NCBI GenBank assembly: GCA_022496805.1
Contig: CM040094.1
Span: 5,665,501-5,729,500 of the forward strand
Reading direction: 5' to 3'
DNA: 64,000 nt
Origin: Pohlia nutans
Lineage: Eukaryota; Streptophyta; Bryopsida; Bryales; Mniaceae
The notes beneath the pieces are model-generated. The model had not been told where the DNA came from, did no database searches, and was given only the letters and a program-made list of their open reading frames with translations. The translations under genes were made by a program, and so were the position numbers. Positions 9,339-21,674 of this stretch are shown here, one piece after another (the stretch's first letter is position 1; each line of letters starts with the position of its first letter).

Positions 9339-10053
9339 GGCAAGCTGCCTAGTTAATTCTCGTCACTAGGGAATACTATACACTAGATAGATAGAGAACT
9401 CCATGCACTACAAGGAGAAGGTGTCGCTTTTCAGTCGGAGGTGTCGTGAGTTAAACGGCACCATTTGGCACTCACTGCCCAGGCGCTCTGACACTACTTC
9501 CATGGCCAAAAAGGGAATTAGTGGAAATATGCAAGCAGAAGATCTACTGTAACCGATCAGCAGGCGATATGAACGCAAGATGCACCAAGATAGTCAGCCA
9601 TCGTCCATAAATTTAGTTCCTGACTCGCACACGCTTAGCGATCATCACATGCTGTTGTGCAAATCACTGTCCACTTTGCTAGGGTATCGTATGTTCTTCG
9701 CCTCCATGCCCACTTGAAGGAGCAAGCAAGTAAGTTATCTTACACTAAGTTACAAGGAAACTGGTCACTTCTCACTGATATTTTGATCCATTCCAGAGTT
9801 GGTGAGCCTCGTCACTCCCCGAGTCAATAAGGAACTTTCAAGACTGACCTGAATTTTCAAGACATGCATGGTTGCCTGCGCGCGGCCCTGGAGAAGGTGG
9901 CAGAAGGTGGGTCCAGGGAAGCATTTGTCCCGAACCTTCTGTGTGAGTACTGTGCATGAACTTGATCCTGAGGACTAGAATCTCATATTTGTGCAAGTGG
10001 TGACGTTCAAATGTGCCCAAATTTTAAAGCTCTATAAACCAAGACTGGAATAC
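9339..10053. other. upstream region of the TIR-kinase gene, no gene recognised
   Basis: Presumed promoter and spacer. A CACTA-like motif (CACTACAAGGAGAAGG, 9409) is the only mobile-element trace seen. No reading frame looks real. Confidence 0.5.
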
Positions 10054-10414
10054 CATAACATTCAGTAGCCTTCCTGAATGCTGCCTCCTTGCAACAGAAT
10101 GATGTGGAATATCCCACATCATTTCATCCTCCCAATGAAATGATGTGAGATATTCCACATCAAATCAGTAGCTATGGGGCACGTGGCATCAAGCAAGAGC
10201 AATCAACCATGGTGAATTGTCATCGAAAGCACTCACTAAATCACAATTCAACAGTGTTTTGTAATTGTTTATTTTGATTCCATCACAATTCAACAATGTT
10301 TTGTAATTGTTTGATTCAACAGTTCATTCAATTACAAATCACTGACTGGTCACTCCACATATAAAGGTGAATGAAACTAAAAGGCACCCTCTTGGAAGGC
10401 TACTGAATGTTATG
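10054..10414. mobile_element. miniature inverted-repeat element (361 bp)
   Basis: Terminal inverted repeats of 21 bases match exactly: 10054-10074 (CATAACATTCAGTAGCC...) and 10394-10414. Inside is a hairpin (about 10101-10162) built from GATGTGGAATAT and its complement, and a short direct repeat (TTTTGTAATTGTTT). A related end occurs near 27748-27767. Confidence 0.8.
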
Positions 10415-11061
10415 ACATCTGAGGTATTCATTGGCGATTGAAATTGCACCATTTAAATTTAATTCTTCTCACAGAGTTCTCAGTTTGTGACGCCATCCGT
10501 TTTCTTTAGGGCAACCTCTGTCTTTTCGCAGCTGATTCAAGGGCAAATTTTTATCAGATGCTGTCGACTTAATGCCAATAACGTTGATTGTGACAGACTA
10601 ATTGGTGACAGCCGTTCTTTGGAAACAATTAATTCAACCCTAATTCCATTGCTACGACAGGCTTTAGAGTTCAGTGTCACAATGGCTGATCAAGCAGAAG
10701 TTTGTATGAAGCTCTCACCTTTTAGCCTGATCGCTGAAAACGAGCTCTAATTTCAATCACAGTTTTCTAGAATCCCATTTCAATAACTAAGAAGGGGCAA
10801 AGTGACGAGGGAAGCTTGTTGACACTAACCAATACTTTAATTTTTAATTTTAATGGCAGATTCTTGAAGGAACTTGGTAAATGGCTGGAGTCAGACTGAT
10901 TTGCAAAATTCTGTTCGGTGAAGCAAGCTTTGATGCACTTCAAAAAGCTGCTTCTCAAGCTGAGCGTCATTCAGAAGGAAAGTGATTCTACCTCTCACTC
11001 TTCTGGATTGCCAGAAGATTGCACCCTTTTTCACCACCACGTAAGCCTCTTCACATTCATG
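10415..11061. other. no gene recognised
   Basis: Mixed-composition DNA with an 87-codon open frame at 10487-10750 that has no recognisable domain and no neighbouring exons. Confidence 0.5.
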
Positions 11062-11278
11062 TTAACCCTGTAAGGACCAAGAATTCATGATTTAAAAATG
11101 ACAAATTCAATCATTCATATAATGAAAAGTATGATTCAAATAGGACCAAATTTATATCACCAGAATTAGTAAAGAACATTAAATAAAATTGAACAATAGA
11201 AACTTCACATAGAACCCACTCAAAACTGTTAAAAAAACATGAAGCCAAATTTGGCCTTTTTGGTCCTTAAAGGGTTAA
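11062..11278. mobile_element. TTAA-bounded miniature element (217 bp)
   Basis: Ends read TTAACCCTGTAAGGACCAA and, inverted, TTAACCCTTTAAGGACCAA. The interior is A+T-rich and non-coding. It belongs with the TTAA/CCC elements listed below by its ends. Confidence 0.75.
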
Positions 11279-12074
11279 GTCTCACATTATCAGCTTCTTG
11301 CAGATAGAGATTTCCTGAGAAGTGGCGAAACAAGTAGAACAGGTTCTTGTAACTATACATGAATTCACATAATTGACGTTTCCATGACTGTTTCAAGCTT
11401 AAGAATCGTGTAGCGACTACTAGTTACTCTGCAGGGTTTTCCAGCACTTCACTTTGTTGAGCTACTGCTTTTTACATGACCATGAGCTAGCTGCAGGTGC
11501 ACCTCCTCCAATGTAAGCAGCTCCAGGAATCATCAACTCTTGAGAGAGTATCACATACTTCCTGGACTGCAGATATCCACCTACTGCATTCTTTTATTTA
11601 ACATAATTATCTGACATTGATAATCACGGTAACAAAAAGGTTTAAGTGAACCTCATGTATTAATTGCCGCTGACTCAGTTTTGTAAAAGAGAATTATAGA
11701 ATGAGGTATTATGCAAAGTTATGTTTGCCTGATGTACAAAAGAGGAGGATCCATACTTACAGGGAGTTCCATTTGTTTGTCATTCCTTCCTCCATTGTTG
11801 GCATTGTTGTGTCTTCCGATCACCTCATAGACAACAAGGTGATCACCATCTTGGAGGTGGAGCCTCTGGAGTGTTCTCGTAGGAATAACTCCTCAAAAAC
11901 CAGAAAATATAGAGAAAGCAAAGAATTTGTTGAAGAAAGGAAAGAAAGTCTGTAGAGATAGTGGCAAAGAGGTGGCAGTGAAGGCCCAAAGAAGTTATTA
12001 ATATTAAAACGGTGGCTCTCAACTTGGCTCTCTAAGTTCATCTCTCCAAATTCTTCAAGTAATGAAGGGCTTCC
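11279..12074. other. no gene recognised
   Basis: Unique-looking DNA. The open frame 11701-11955 (84 codons) overlaps one on the other strand; neither has recognisable features. Confidence 0.4.
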
Positions 12075-12236
12075 ACACTAACTGTTTACTCAAGGCTATA
12101 ACTTTTTCAAAAGGCAAATATTTTTATCAATGTCAAAGATATTAGTACTATTGATTTAGTACAATGTACATAAACATATCTCGTGAAAATGTTCACCTTG
12201 CGTGAAAAGATGTAGCTATTTAAAAAAAATTAGTGT
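12075..12236. mobile_element. miniature element with ACACTAA ends (162 bp)
   Basis: It starts ACACTAACTG and ends in TTAGTGT. A second copy at 31407-31798 has the same length once a nested insertion is removed. It contains a single TTAA (in GCTATTTAAAAAA, about 12216-12228) where the other copy carries the insertion. Confidence 0.7.
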
Positions 12237-12254
12237 GTCTCATAGTAATAACAA

Positions 12255-12455
12255 TATTCGGTGTAGTAGGAAATGTGTCGTTTTTCACTTGCTATAATTG
12301 AATAAGAAATGAAGTCATGTCAAGCAGTTGGTTGTGGTAGTGTTGGTGAGTGGTTTTGGTCATAAGAAGACAGAAATATTTGCATATTCAACCATTGTTC
12401 AAGCACTGGTCCCCTTTCGTGGAATGAAAAACGACAGGCATGCTACTGGTGAGTG
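12255..12455. repeat. dispersed repeat, copy 1 (pair with 16148-16340)
   Basis: Shares TGTGTCGTTTTTCA, GGTGAGTGGTTTTGGTCA and AAGAAGACA-type blocks in the same order with the second copy. The start resembles a decayed CACTA-type end. Confidence 0.6.
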
Positions 12456-12595
12456 CAGCGCCTCAATGAACCTCTGCGCTTGCGACTTCCTGGTGTTGTC
12501 CTCATACTGACCTAGTCGCCTGGGATTCAATTCACAGTGAATGCCTGCTGCAATTCAGCTACTACATTATCCTCATTGCCATTGATGATTGCGAG

Positions 12596-12746
12596 CATTA
12601 CAACAAAATGAGGCTTTTTTTAGTGGTCACTTCTCACTTGGTGAGTGTAACTAGTCAAATAAGACAAAAATCAACTGTCTTATGAGACCAGTTGCACTCA
12701 CCAAGTGAGTAGTGACCATTGAGAAAAACCTCATTCTATTGTAGTG
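12596..12746. mobile_element. CACTA-like miniature element (151 bp)
   Basis: Left end CATTACAACAAAATGAGG, right end inverted CACTACAATAGAATGAGG; the inner arms around GTGGTCACTTCTCACTTGG and its complement fold into a long hairpin. Flanks GAG and AAG are an imperfect 3-bp duplication. Confidence 0.75.
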
Positions 12747-12817
12747 AAGGAACCATAACTACCATAGCTAAAACATTCTACAAGCAAGGATAGCCTTCTC
12801 AAGCAAGCGATTACATA

Positions 12818-13042
12818 AGGTTCTTTAACCCTTGTCAGGGTTTACCTGTTTGCTCTCTAAGTTGCATGAAAGATAAAATATTCAAAACATGTGATTTTTG
12901 AAGCAAGGCTGATGTGGATTTCCAATCATTCTTTAGGTAAAGAATTACTTGGCATGTTCAATATTCCTGAAGATATCCACTACAGTGATTTTCGTGCAAC
13001 GATTCTTATTCCTAGGTACAACTTACAAGGGCTAAAGAACCT
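12818..13042. mobile_element. miniature element with AGGTTCTTTA ends, copy 1 (225 bp)
   Basis: Ends AGGTTCTTTAACCCTTG and inverted AGGTTCTTTAGCCCTTG. The copy at 27897-28120 has the same ends, length and internal blocks such as AAAATATTCAAAACATGTGA. Confidence 0.85.
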
Positions 13043-13322
13043 CATGAAAGAATTTTAAACATTCTACCTATGAGCAGCTTGAGCCCATGCATTCAGATAA
13101 GAAAATCACACCTTGTTCAGAAGGTCGCCGACTTTACTGGTCCCGACGACTCGCTCCGCCTGGTTGGGGAAGCTCATGAGCTTTGAGTACTTTAAATGGC
13201 ACCAACCAACCCTCATTAGCTGCCACGAGCTGCACAGACACAAGAAGCACAATGTCCACCAAGTCCGCCAGCAATCTCAATCGCCCCTGCATGCATGCAC
13301 TCTCCACATGACGGTTCTATTT

Positions 13323-13645
13323 GGGGTTGTCACACATCCTACGAGAATGGAACTTCTCCGAAGAATGAGAGAAAGAGGAACCAGTAGGACACCTTCTCCT
13401 TGAAGAAAGTGTGGCACCCCTTTTGTGGTTTGTGAAGATTGAGAATGGAGAATAGAGGTTGTTAGTTGGTCACTCATCCTTCAAGCATGGGCCATTCTCC
13501 ATTCTTCATGGCCATTCTTCACCTTGGAAGAGAAGAATGAAATTTCTTAATCTTCAAAGAATGGGACCTCCACCATTCAAGAAAAGCGTGCCACATCCTC
13601 ATTCTCTAAAGATTGAGAATGGAGTGGAGGATGTGTGACAACCCC
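13323..13645. mobile_element. miniature inverted-repeat element (323 bp)
   Basis: Ends GGGGTTGTCACACATCCT and its complement are exact for 18 bases and continue imperfectly (GAGAATGGA-type blocks repeat inside). No coding frame is credible. Confidence 0.8.
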
Positions 13646-14009
13646 TATTGTTGAAATTGTCCTGCTAGAGGTCAGCACATACCAATTACGTGATTTACAG
13701 TCATATAATGCACAGTGCTGCACACACACATACACGATCAGTACGTTTCGGCGCTGGAACAGTCGTGTCAGACCTCAGCACCAGTCAACCTAGTCTACTA
13801 TGTAACACATGGTGTTGCACTCGTGAACACACGCACACACGCTCCCCATGATGGTTATATTGGGAAAATACTATGTGCAAGACTTTGGCACAAACCAACT
13901 TAATTTATGAGGTGGACTCATATCAAAATCACTCCAACACAATCGTTACGAGGGCAAAAAAGTTGTAGAGAGCTAATATAATGCATAGTAGTGCACGCAT
14001 ACACATTGT

Positions 14010-14820
14010 TTAACCCTTTAGTGCCCAGGAGACCACATTATTGTAGTCACTAATGTGTTGAAAATGAAAATAATGGAAAATCCATAAACAATTGGATTTT
14101 GAATTGTGATGCTAAGAGTTAGTGTCTTATGAAATACATCTTCTAAAAAAATAAAATGTCAATTTGGAGCTGTGCAACTATCAAAATACCTATGAACAAA
14201 ACGTAAAATACTGCAAATACTTGAAAATACAGTAAATACTTACAAATACAGCACATGCACTATGCGGTATTTCTTGTGTTTGGAAGTATTTATATCTTGT
14301 TTTAATTTTTTGAATTGTGTTCTCTTGTTCATGTTCCATTAATGTGTGTGTTCCGATCTTGATCAATGTACTAACTCCTTTCATTTTTTAACGTATAATT
14401 TTTTGAATAAACCGCACGTGGATGAGTCACTAGCACTTGAAAAATTCACAATAATTATGTGTGAGTCAGTTCTTGACATGAAAGATTGCAATGGAGAGAT
14501 GTTGATATATGTCATTGCTGAACCTCTTCAATTCTATTTTTGAAAATTTAACCCAAATTCTATTTAACTTTGAAATCACACACCCTCCAAAATCTCATTT
14601 TTGACTATGCATTATACGGTTCAAAGACATACTATAATCTTCCAATCCAACGGTCGGATCTTACCAAGGTTTAACCGGCACTTGTTTGATTAAGCTATGC
14701 TTACATTTATACGGTTAAATAGTATTAATAGTTTTCATAATTTGAATAGAGAGAGCTTTTTTTTAAAAGCACCAAAAAAACTCTAGTTTCTCCAGAACTA
14801 CCCTGGGCACTAAGGGTTAA
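14010..14820. mobile_element. TTAA-bounded element (811 bp)
   Basis: Ends TTAACCCTTTAGTGCCCAGG and, inverted, TTAACCCTTAGTGCCCAGG. Longest member of the TTAA/CCC group here; the interior is non-coding. Confidence 0.8.
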
Positions 14821-15556
14821 AGAGATCACCACATATGAAAAAACAGGAAGCAATTTTGTACATCAGGCATTTTTTTCCTAGTTGGACAGTCGGGGGTTAA
14901 GAAAAATGTCCTTGTTTCTCTACAAAAATGGTGAGAATCAACCTCTAATTACACATAGACCAATCAAAATTGGAAGTTGACCAGTCGAATTTTCATAATT
15001 CAAGGAAGGAAGAAAAAAAACAATAAAAAAAACAAACAACGAATAAATTCTTACACTCATTTGATGTCCTAATTAGTTAAGGTTGTTAAAATAGATGTAA
15101 CAACCAAAGTGTCCAAAGTCATGACCAGATGATTTCAGAATAAGGAGGACTATGGTTGGCTCTTCCCCCCGCTCTTTCCAAATCCTCCCCGAGCCATAAT
15201 GCAATATGACAGTTTAAACTGAATACGGAAAAAAATTCCAAAAATCCCCTGATTGCATACCTAAAGTCAGGGTTAGGGTAGTCATGTCTGACATTTTTTT
15301 CCAACTTGGCATCATATTACTGATGGTTGACATCGACTGTCAAATTAAATAGCGTCAAATGTGTTATACAACTTGGATGAAATATTCCTCGAGAACATCA
15401 ATAAATATTCTATATCTATATTAGGAATATGCTTGTCTAATAGAGTGATGGACATGGAGATATATTGTACGTCTTCAACGTTGTGTTCAACACTTTTTCT
15501 AGTGATCAAGAGTTGTAGAGTTGTATAGTATATGTTGATTTTGTGCAACATGACTA
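14821..15556. other. no gene recognised
   Basis: A+T-rich spacer. Short open frames on both strands lack recognisable features. Confidence 0.4.
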
Positions 15557-15676
15557 CACTAGTAGAAAAGGTGGCGCTCCTCAGGGACATGCCCAGGAAA
15601 AATCACCGTGCATGCGTGGAATTGGGCACTACTTGTATAGGCATCTTCTTCAGCAGTGCCACCTTTACTACTAGTG
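15557..15676. mobile_element. CACTA-type miniature element with CTA target duplication (120 bp)
   Basis: Left end CACTAGTAGAAAAGGTGGC, right end inverted CACTAGTAGTAAAGGTGGC. Both flanks read CTA (15554-15556, 15677-15679), the 3-bp duplication expected of CACTA transposons. The ends resemble the larger element starting at 57394. Confidence 0.9.
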
Positions 15677-16147
15677 CTAAGAGGCAAGGAAATTGCAAGT
15701 TGAAATAACATAGTCGAAGCAACTTTTAATACAAGCTAACTCATCGTTTCTTATTGCCAAGAGTCTGGGAAAGTGTCTGCTGTGAACTATAAACTCTTGT
15801 CCTATCTGACGTTCTGCACTCACCTCCTCTGACACGGTGAGAAGTGGCACGGTTTCACTCAAAAATCGAATGAGAAACGACACCCTCTCCCTGTGGTGTT
15901 CGTTGTTTGCATCGATGTTTCTGATGGAAAATTGCTTTGGTGCACCTGAAAGTGTGTGTACGTAATGCGTGTCGGTTAACGCTCGCCACTCATGTGTACC
16001 AAACGTGACTTTATGGTACTACCCTGGTCGAGCTTTGAGCTACAGGGCTTAACTTTACAGACCAAGTGACCAAAATCTGGTGGATGAGGGTAGTTTTTCC
16101 CTAGACAGTGCAAAAACAATGTTAAATATGAAACCTTTTGCAAGAGT

Positions 16148-16340
16148 CACTAGTAGGTAATGTGTCGTTTTCATTTATTGTAAATGAGAAAGGAATGAAA
16201 TCGCGCCAGGCACATGAGTTGTGTCAATGCTGGTGAGTGATTTTGATCACAAGAAGACAAAAATATAAACATAATATTCAACTACTATTCAATGTTTTCA
16301 TGAAGTGGGGAACGAGAAATGACATACTGGTGAGTAGAAA
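16148..16340. repeat. dispersed repeat, copy 2, with a CACTA-like start
   Basis: Begins CACTAGTAGGTAATGTGTCG and then follows the copy at 12255-12455. No matching right end was found. Confidence 0.55.
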
Positions 16341-16594
16341 GGTGGGCCATGAAGCTGAGTTTCAAATACCAAAACCACATCAATTTGAGCCTATATTACA
16401 GAGAGTAATGCGGGCCGTAGCGCTGAATTAATTAAGCGTCCGTTGGAGATAGTGATACTAAGTACACCACCAAGGCCTTCATAATGCATGCTACTCTTGA
16501 TGCCTTTTTTTGAAGGTGGACCCTATAACTACTTAGTCTACAATTAGGTACCGTTAAAAAGAATCTCAACATGTTCTTTTTCCCTAACTAAGAC

Positions 16595-16745
16595 TTTTTT
16601 TTGGGGTACCCATACAACAAAGTCAAGAGACCCTCCACCATGATCGGGTAGACCATGGTGATAGAACCACCGGGTGGCATTGGAATTTGAACCCAATCAT
16701 TTCAAAGAGATGCCAAAGGCTAAACCACAGATCTAGGCTCCAAGC
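16595..16745 (-). mobile_element. tRNA-derived SINE-like sequence
   Basis: On the minus strand a tRNA-like head has a weak A box (GTGGTTTAGCCTTTGG) and a good B box (GGGTTCAAATTCC, complement of 16682-16694). About 80 bases later it ends in an A run (T run at 16595-16602 on +). This matches a plant SINE transcribed by RNA polymerase III. No target duplication was confirmed. Confidence 0.55.
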
Positions 16746-16969
16746 CCCAATTATAGAAAAACAAGCAAACAAACAAACAGTAGTACTTGGCTATTAAAAC
16801 AATGGATGCTATAATCTCAACAACTACCCAACCATTGCATAAGATAGACTTAAAATTAGCATAATCTTCATATCTACACACTTAGAATCCTACCATTAAT
16901 TTCATATTTACACACAACTTCTTACAATCCATACCCAATTTCAACAACTATTCAAATATGATATAGGCT

Positions 16970-17540
16970 TTAACCCTATGAAGTGTGTGTCCATATAATG
17001 GACAATGACTAAAATTACTGTAAACCTTTTCTTGAGTACATTCAATATAGTTTTCATTCATCCAAACTTTTTTTGGTTCTTGTGCCAGTTGACTCCCATT
17101 AGTACGGCATGAATCTTCAAAATAAGATATTGTGACATTTTCTCAAGTGACAAAATTGGATTATGTCAAGTTTCATTCTTAGTTAAAAAGGTCAGACCTT
17201 AACAATGATTTTCAAGATAAATAGAATTAAATAATGGAAATTGTACCATCTCGTAGTGCATATTATTCCAAAAAAATTATAATTTTTTTAATAAATATTT
17301 GTTGATTAGGAATTTTAAAGTGAATTTCAAATGGAAACTTTGCAAAATTAATTAAAAACTATTGATAGTTTTTTTTTATAAACCCAACCGTACAAATTTG
17401 ATCTACACATTGACCCTTACAACTTTTCTTAATATGTCAACTCCATTTTTTTATAACACTTTCTTTACAATCAATGGTAGATCATGACGATAACTCCTAA
17501 ATGCTTACAACTTTCTCCAAATTTAGTAGTTTAATAATGA
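16970..17540 (+). mobile_element. TTAA element, long-tail type, degraded
   Basis: Starts TTAACCCTATGAAG followed by the palindrome GTCCATATAATGGAC. The body matches those at 24659 and 25197 (for example CATCTCGTAGTGCAT). The right end is not clear. Confidence 0.65.
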
Positions 17541-18032
17541 ACCTTAAACCCTAAACCCTTATATACTATGAATCTTAGATACTATCCATACAATTAGATC
17601 TATGGTTGCTATTACCAATGTTTTTGTATGAAATATGAAAACTAAAAATTCAAAATTCATTTGTAATTCAATTGTGGAGAAGATTTTGTCAATCTATAGA
17701 TGAAATTTGTTGAGATTGGTTGAAATGTAATACTCTAAGTGAAGCGATTTTTGGAGATTTTTTTGTTGCTTAATTTTTTGAGCTGACTTTTTCAAGAGCA
17801 ATTTTGATTCGTTTTGAACTAAGATCTTAGAAATTTTTGATGAATCACTGCAACATGAAATGAAGCATAAAAATTTCACAAATTATCCCCTTTCTAGTCG
17901 GTTCACACATGCGTAAAGCTAACTTCTCATAAAATCTATAGTAAAACATCCACACTGCAAAAGTGCATGACAAATGAAAAGTCATGGATGAAATTTTTAC
18001 ATCATCCAAAAAATGGATGTTTAGGTAGTTAA
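17540..18032 (-). mobile_element. TTAA element (576-bp family), left part decayed
   Basis: Reversed copy of the family seen at 21100 and 23414. It ends (+ strand) in ATCCAAAAAATGGAT, the subterminal palindrome, then TTTAGGTAGTTAA. Confidence 0.65.
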
Positions 18033-18100
18033 AAGTTAAAAGGTTCAGTTCCTTGATTTTTTTTTCTTGAAACTATGAAGGATTTGCTTTGAGAGCCTCG

Positions 18101-18660
18101 TTCAACCCCCTAAACTTCCTCACACCTCTCCATTTGGAGACTTTCAAAGATATCTTATATAATGTAATTAAGAGGGATCTTTTGAACCTCATATATGAAT
18201 AAAAGTTGTACATTATGAATTTTTTATATTCTATGCATATAGTTATATCTTTGATTGCTATCACCAATATTTAAGTATAAAGTTTGAACCTTAAAATTCA
18301 AAATTATTTTGTAATTGGATTACAAATAAAATATTGACAATTTGTGGATGAAATTTATTGCAATTGGTTGAAATGTAATACTCTAAGTGTAATGATTTTT
18401 TGGTTGGTTAATTTTATGAGTTGACTTTTTCAAGTGCTCTTTTACACCAAAATCTTCAAAATCTTCGATAAATCACTACAACATGAAATGAGGCATAAAA
18501 AATTCACAAATCATCCCCTTTCAATCGGATCATATATGCATGAAGCTAACTTTCCATGAATTATATAGTAAAAACCCACATTGCAAAAAGTTTGACAGAT
18601 GAGAAAATTGTCTTTGATTCTGTACATCATCCACCTTCTCCGTTGGACGTTTAGGGTTAA
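18101..18660 (-). mobile_element. TTAA element (576-bp family)
   Basis: Reversed copy from TTCAACCCCCTAAAC (one base off TTAA) to ACGTTTAGGGTTAA. It contains the shared blocks CATGAAATGAGGCATAAA and TAATACTCTAAGTG. Confidence 0.7.
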
Positions 18661-18734
18661 GTTGAGTATATTGCCTTGAGATGCATGCATTACTGATATG
18701 TGTGCCATCATTGGACAATCTTGCAATCTACTTG

Positions 18735-19045
18735 TTCAATAGAATAGAGCAGTACGAGTGGATCAACACATAGTGATCCAGTTGATGTTGGACCTAGCAA
18801 TGTCAATGTAATGAAAACTAAAAAGAAAAGAAAGCGTTCGGAACCCGTGGTGCTAGCTATAGAAGAAAGGATCATTATAGTTTTTTTTTCTCGACATTGT
18901 CTATAATGATCATTTTTTCTATGGCTAGCACCAAGGGTTCCAGAACGCTTTCTTTTCTTTTTAGTTTTCACTACATTGACATTGCCAGGTCCAACATCAA
19001 TTGGATTGCTATGTGTTGATGAACTTGTACTGCTCGATTCAATTG
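18735..19045. repeat. 146-bp inverted repeat of a transposase-like 5' coding end
   Basis: Arms 18735-18880 and 18901-19045 are complementary with roughly nine in ten bases matching by eye; the loop is 20 bases. On the minus strand the right arm encodes a start (ATG 19052-19050) followed by a serine-rich stretch and a basic run, KTKKKRKRSG, like the N-terminus of hAT-type transposases. That identity is a guess. The repeat starts almost at the start codon. Such foldbacks can make long hairpin RNA. Confidence 0.75.
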
Positions 19046-19052
19046 TTGCCAT

Positions 19053-21099
19053 TGTGAAATTCTATACCAAAAATTATAGTATTGTTCAATAGATCATTTG
19101 AAGAAAAAACGAATTTTTCTAATCACAATCTAATGAGTTGAATAAATGAATATTATATTTTATAGCGAAATAGATATTTATATCTATAGGATAAAAATAA
19201 AAAGATAAAATAAAAGGTAATAAAAATAAAATTCATCCTAAGTTAAAGAGAAAAAAACATATTTTTATACATGTAGTGAAAATTAAAAGATAGGATAAAA
19301 TAAAATAAGTAATAAAAGTAAGATCCATCCAAAGTAAAAAGCAATAGAAAAACAAATTTTCATCTATATAGTAAAAAAATGGGATAAAATAAAATAAAAC
19401 AATAGGAAACATTGGTCTTGTCGATATAATAATGATTTTTTGTTATTAAAAAACTCATAAATGAAATGGTAAATTAATTCAATAGAAAATGCAACTTTGA
19501 AAAAAAGCAGGCAAATAACTGAAAATAACAATGAAATTGAAAATTGGAATTTTATTGTAAGAGAACTTCAGAGTAAACAACATTGATTTCCTACACCAAC
19601 AAAGTAACAATAAACCTTTCAACCTTTTCATTCCCCATCACTCTGCCCTGAGAAGATTTGCAACAAGGAGTTCGACTACACAATAGACGCTTAGGGTTCA
19701 GCCTGAAATTTGGATCATTGCGGAGGATAGTCATCAGGAAGAAGAGCACCGTACCACAGATACAGGAGTGTCAGTCATGACCAATGGCGCATCAACGCAG
19801 AAAGATGGAACGCCGTGAAAGAAGGAACGCAGATGAAGGACATCCACTTGTTTTTGAGTTTGGGTTGTCTCCTCAAAGTCAGCGCGAAACGGTCAAGTGA
19901 GACAAACCGAGCTGTATTGTATAATAAATAGATTAGGTGAATAAATAGAGTATATCACCATAATATTTCTTTTTCATTGGTATGTATAGCTAACAATTCT
20001 ATGTAAGTTATGTATTTGCAGTAAAAAGAAATTGTAAAATGCCAAAAAATGTTTTCTATTTTTCAAATTTCAATTTTCAAATCGCCAATGGGACTCTCTT
20101 GAAAAAATGACAAAACAATCATTGCTAAGAATATGGACTCCTAGTTGATATTGTTTTTTAATTGGATACCAATTTTGGTTTGGAACCCAACACAATTAAA
20201 CATTCAACCCTTTTTTTTTTCCTTTTTAGTGCACTTTTGGCCAAATTTGTATATTATTCAAAGGTGAGACAATGACTTGTTTTTGTTAGGTATTGCACAT
20301 ATTTAACATTCATTTGTGACAATACTCTACAAATACATTGATTACTGACACAATTGCTAATAAAATCTTAGCCTATAAGAGGTCATCTTGGTGCTAATGT
20401 GCACCAAGTCATATGCAATGAAATTATCGTAGATACATTATTCATTTCTTTTCAAATTTTTCCCAAACGGATTTCACTAAGAATTGTTTTCCAATACAAT
20501 AGGGTACTACTTTGCCTAGAATGAAGGAGCTAGTGCCATTTGGTCAAGAATATCAACCCTTTTCTAAGAGAGTCTTGAACTCTAAAGAGGTGAGAGTAAT
20601 ATAATTAATGTAGTTTCCCCATTCCTATGGCTTTGAGTTACTAATTACACTTTTTATTATCAAAAAGACAAGAAATTTTGGACGACTTACTTTCATAAAA
20701 TGAAGAAGACTCAATGTACTAAAAAAATTATTAATAATATTTGGATAACATATGCGTAAATTGTGAATTCTTGAAGTTCTATTTAAAGGTTTTTCAAAAG
20801 CATGAGTAGACTATGACTCTTGAGTTCTTCTACATTGTTCACTTTAAGATGGAAGCATCCACCACCTAATACTCGATGACCTATACTATTCCTAGGGTAC
20901 ACTATACTAAGCATGTACAAGTATTCGTGAATGCACAACATGGGTATTAATTTGAACATTGTCGTATGACGTTAACGTACAATAAACATATTTAGAGCTA
21001 GAAATATTGAAGTATAATTACAGTAAACATACATTCAAGACGGAATAGATCTGTATACCAAGGTTTTTAAACATACAACCTTTCATATACATAAGGTTT
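19053..21099. other. A+T-rich spacer, no gene recognised
   Basis: 19140-19560 is purine-rich low-complexity DNA with repeats of GGATAAAATAAAATAA-type words. 19600-19930 is more balanced but shows no frame. 20920-21099 matches 28705-28888 (shared CATATTTAGAGCTAGAAATA), a dispersed repeat. Confidence 0.5.
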
Positions 21100-21674
21100 T
21101 TAACCCTTAACTCCATGAGCGTTCATTTTTGAACAATGCACAAATTTCATCCATAATTTCTCATCCGTCATGCACTTTTGCAGTATGGAATTTTTACTGT
21201 AGATTCTATGGAAAGTTAGCTTTATGCGTATGTGATCCAATTAGAAAGGATTTGATTTGTGAAAATTTTATGCCTCATTTCATGTTGTAGTGATTCATCC
21301 AAAATTTTGAAGATTTCAGTGTAAAAGTGTTCTAAAAAAAGTCAATTCCCTAAACTAAGCAGCCAAAGAATCTCCAAAAATCACTACACTTGGACTATTA
21401 CATTTCAACCAATCACAATTAATTTCATCCGTAGATTGTCAATATTGTATTCGTAATTGAATTACAAAATTATTTGGAATTTCACGTTTCAAATTTTATA
21501 CAAAGTTATTGGTAATAGCAATCATTGATCTAATCATATGCATAGAATCTAAAATTCATAATGTACAACTTTTATTCGTATGTCAAGTTCAAAATATCTC
21601 TCTAGGTTGCATTTTATAATGCATCTTTACAAAACTGCTGAATTAGGAGAGGACTCTAGGCATTTAGGGGTTAA
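21100..21674 (+). mobile_element. TTAA element (576-bp family)
   Basis: TTAACCC... to ...TTTAGGGGTTAA; subterminal palindrome GTTCATTTTTGAAC. The shared body includes CTCATTTCATGTTGTAGTGATT. Non-coding. Confidence 0.85.

Noticed and set aside
9409..15899. CACTACAAGGAGAAGG at 9409 and an inverse CACCACAGGGAGAGGG ending at 15899 as ends of a 6.5-kb CACTA element
   Set aside because: The ends match only partly, flanking triplets differ (ATG, TTC) and no transposase lies between.
17540..17556. AAACCCTAAACCC, two plant telomere-like units
   Set aside because: Only two units, inside a decayed TTAA element; not evidence of an interstitial telomere.
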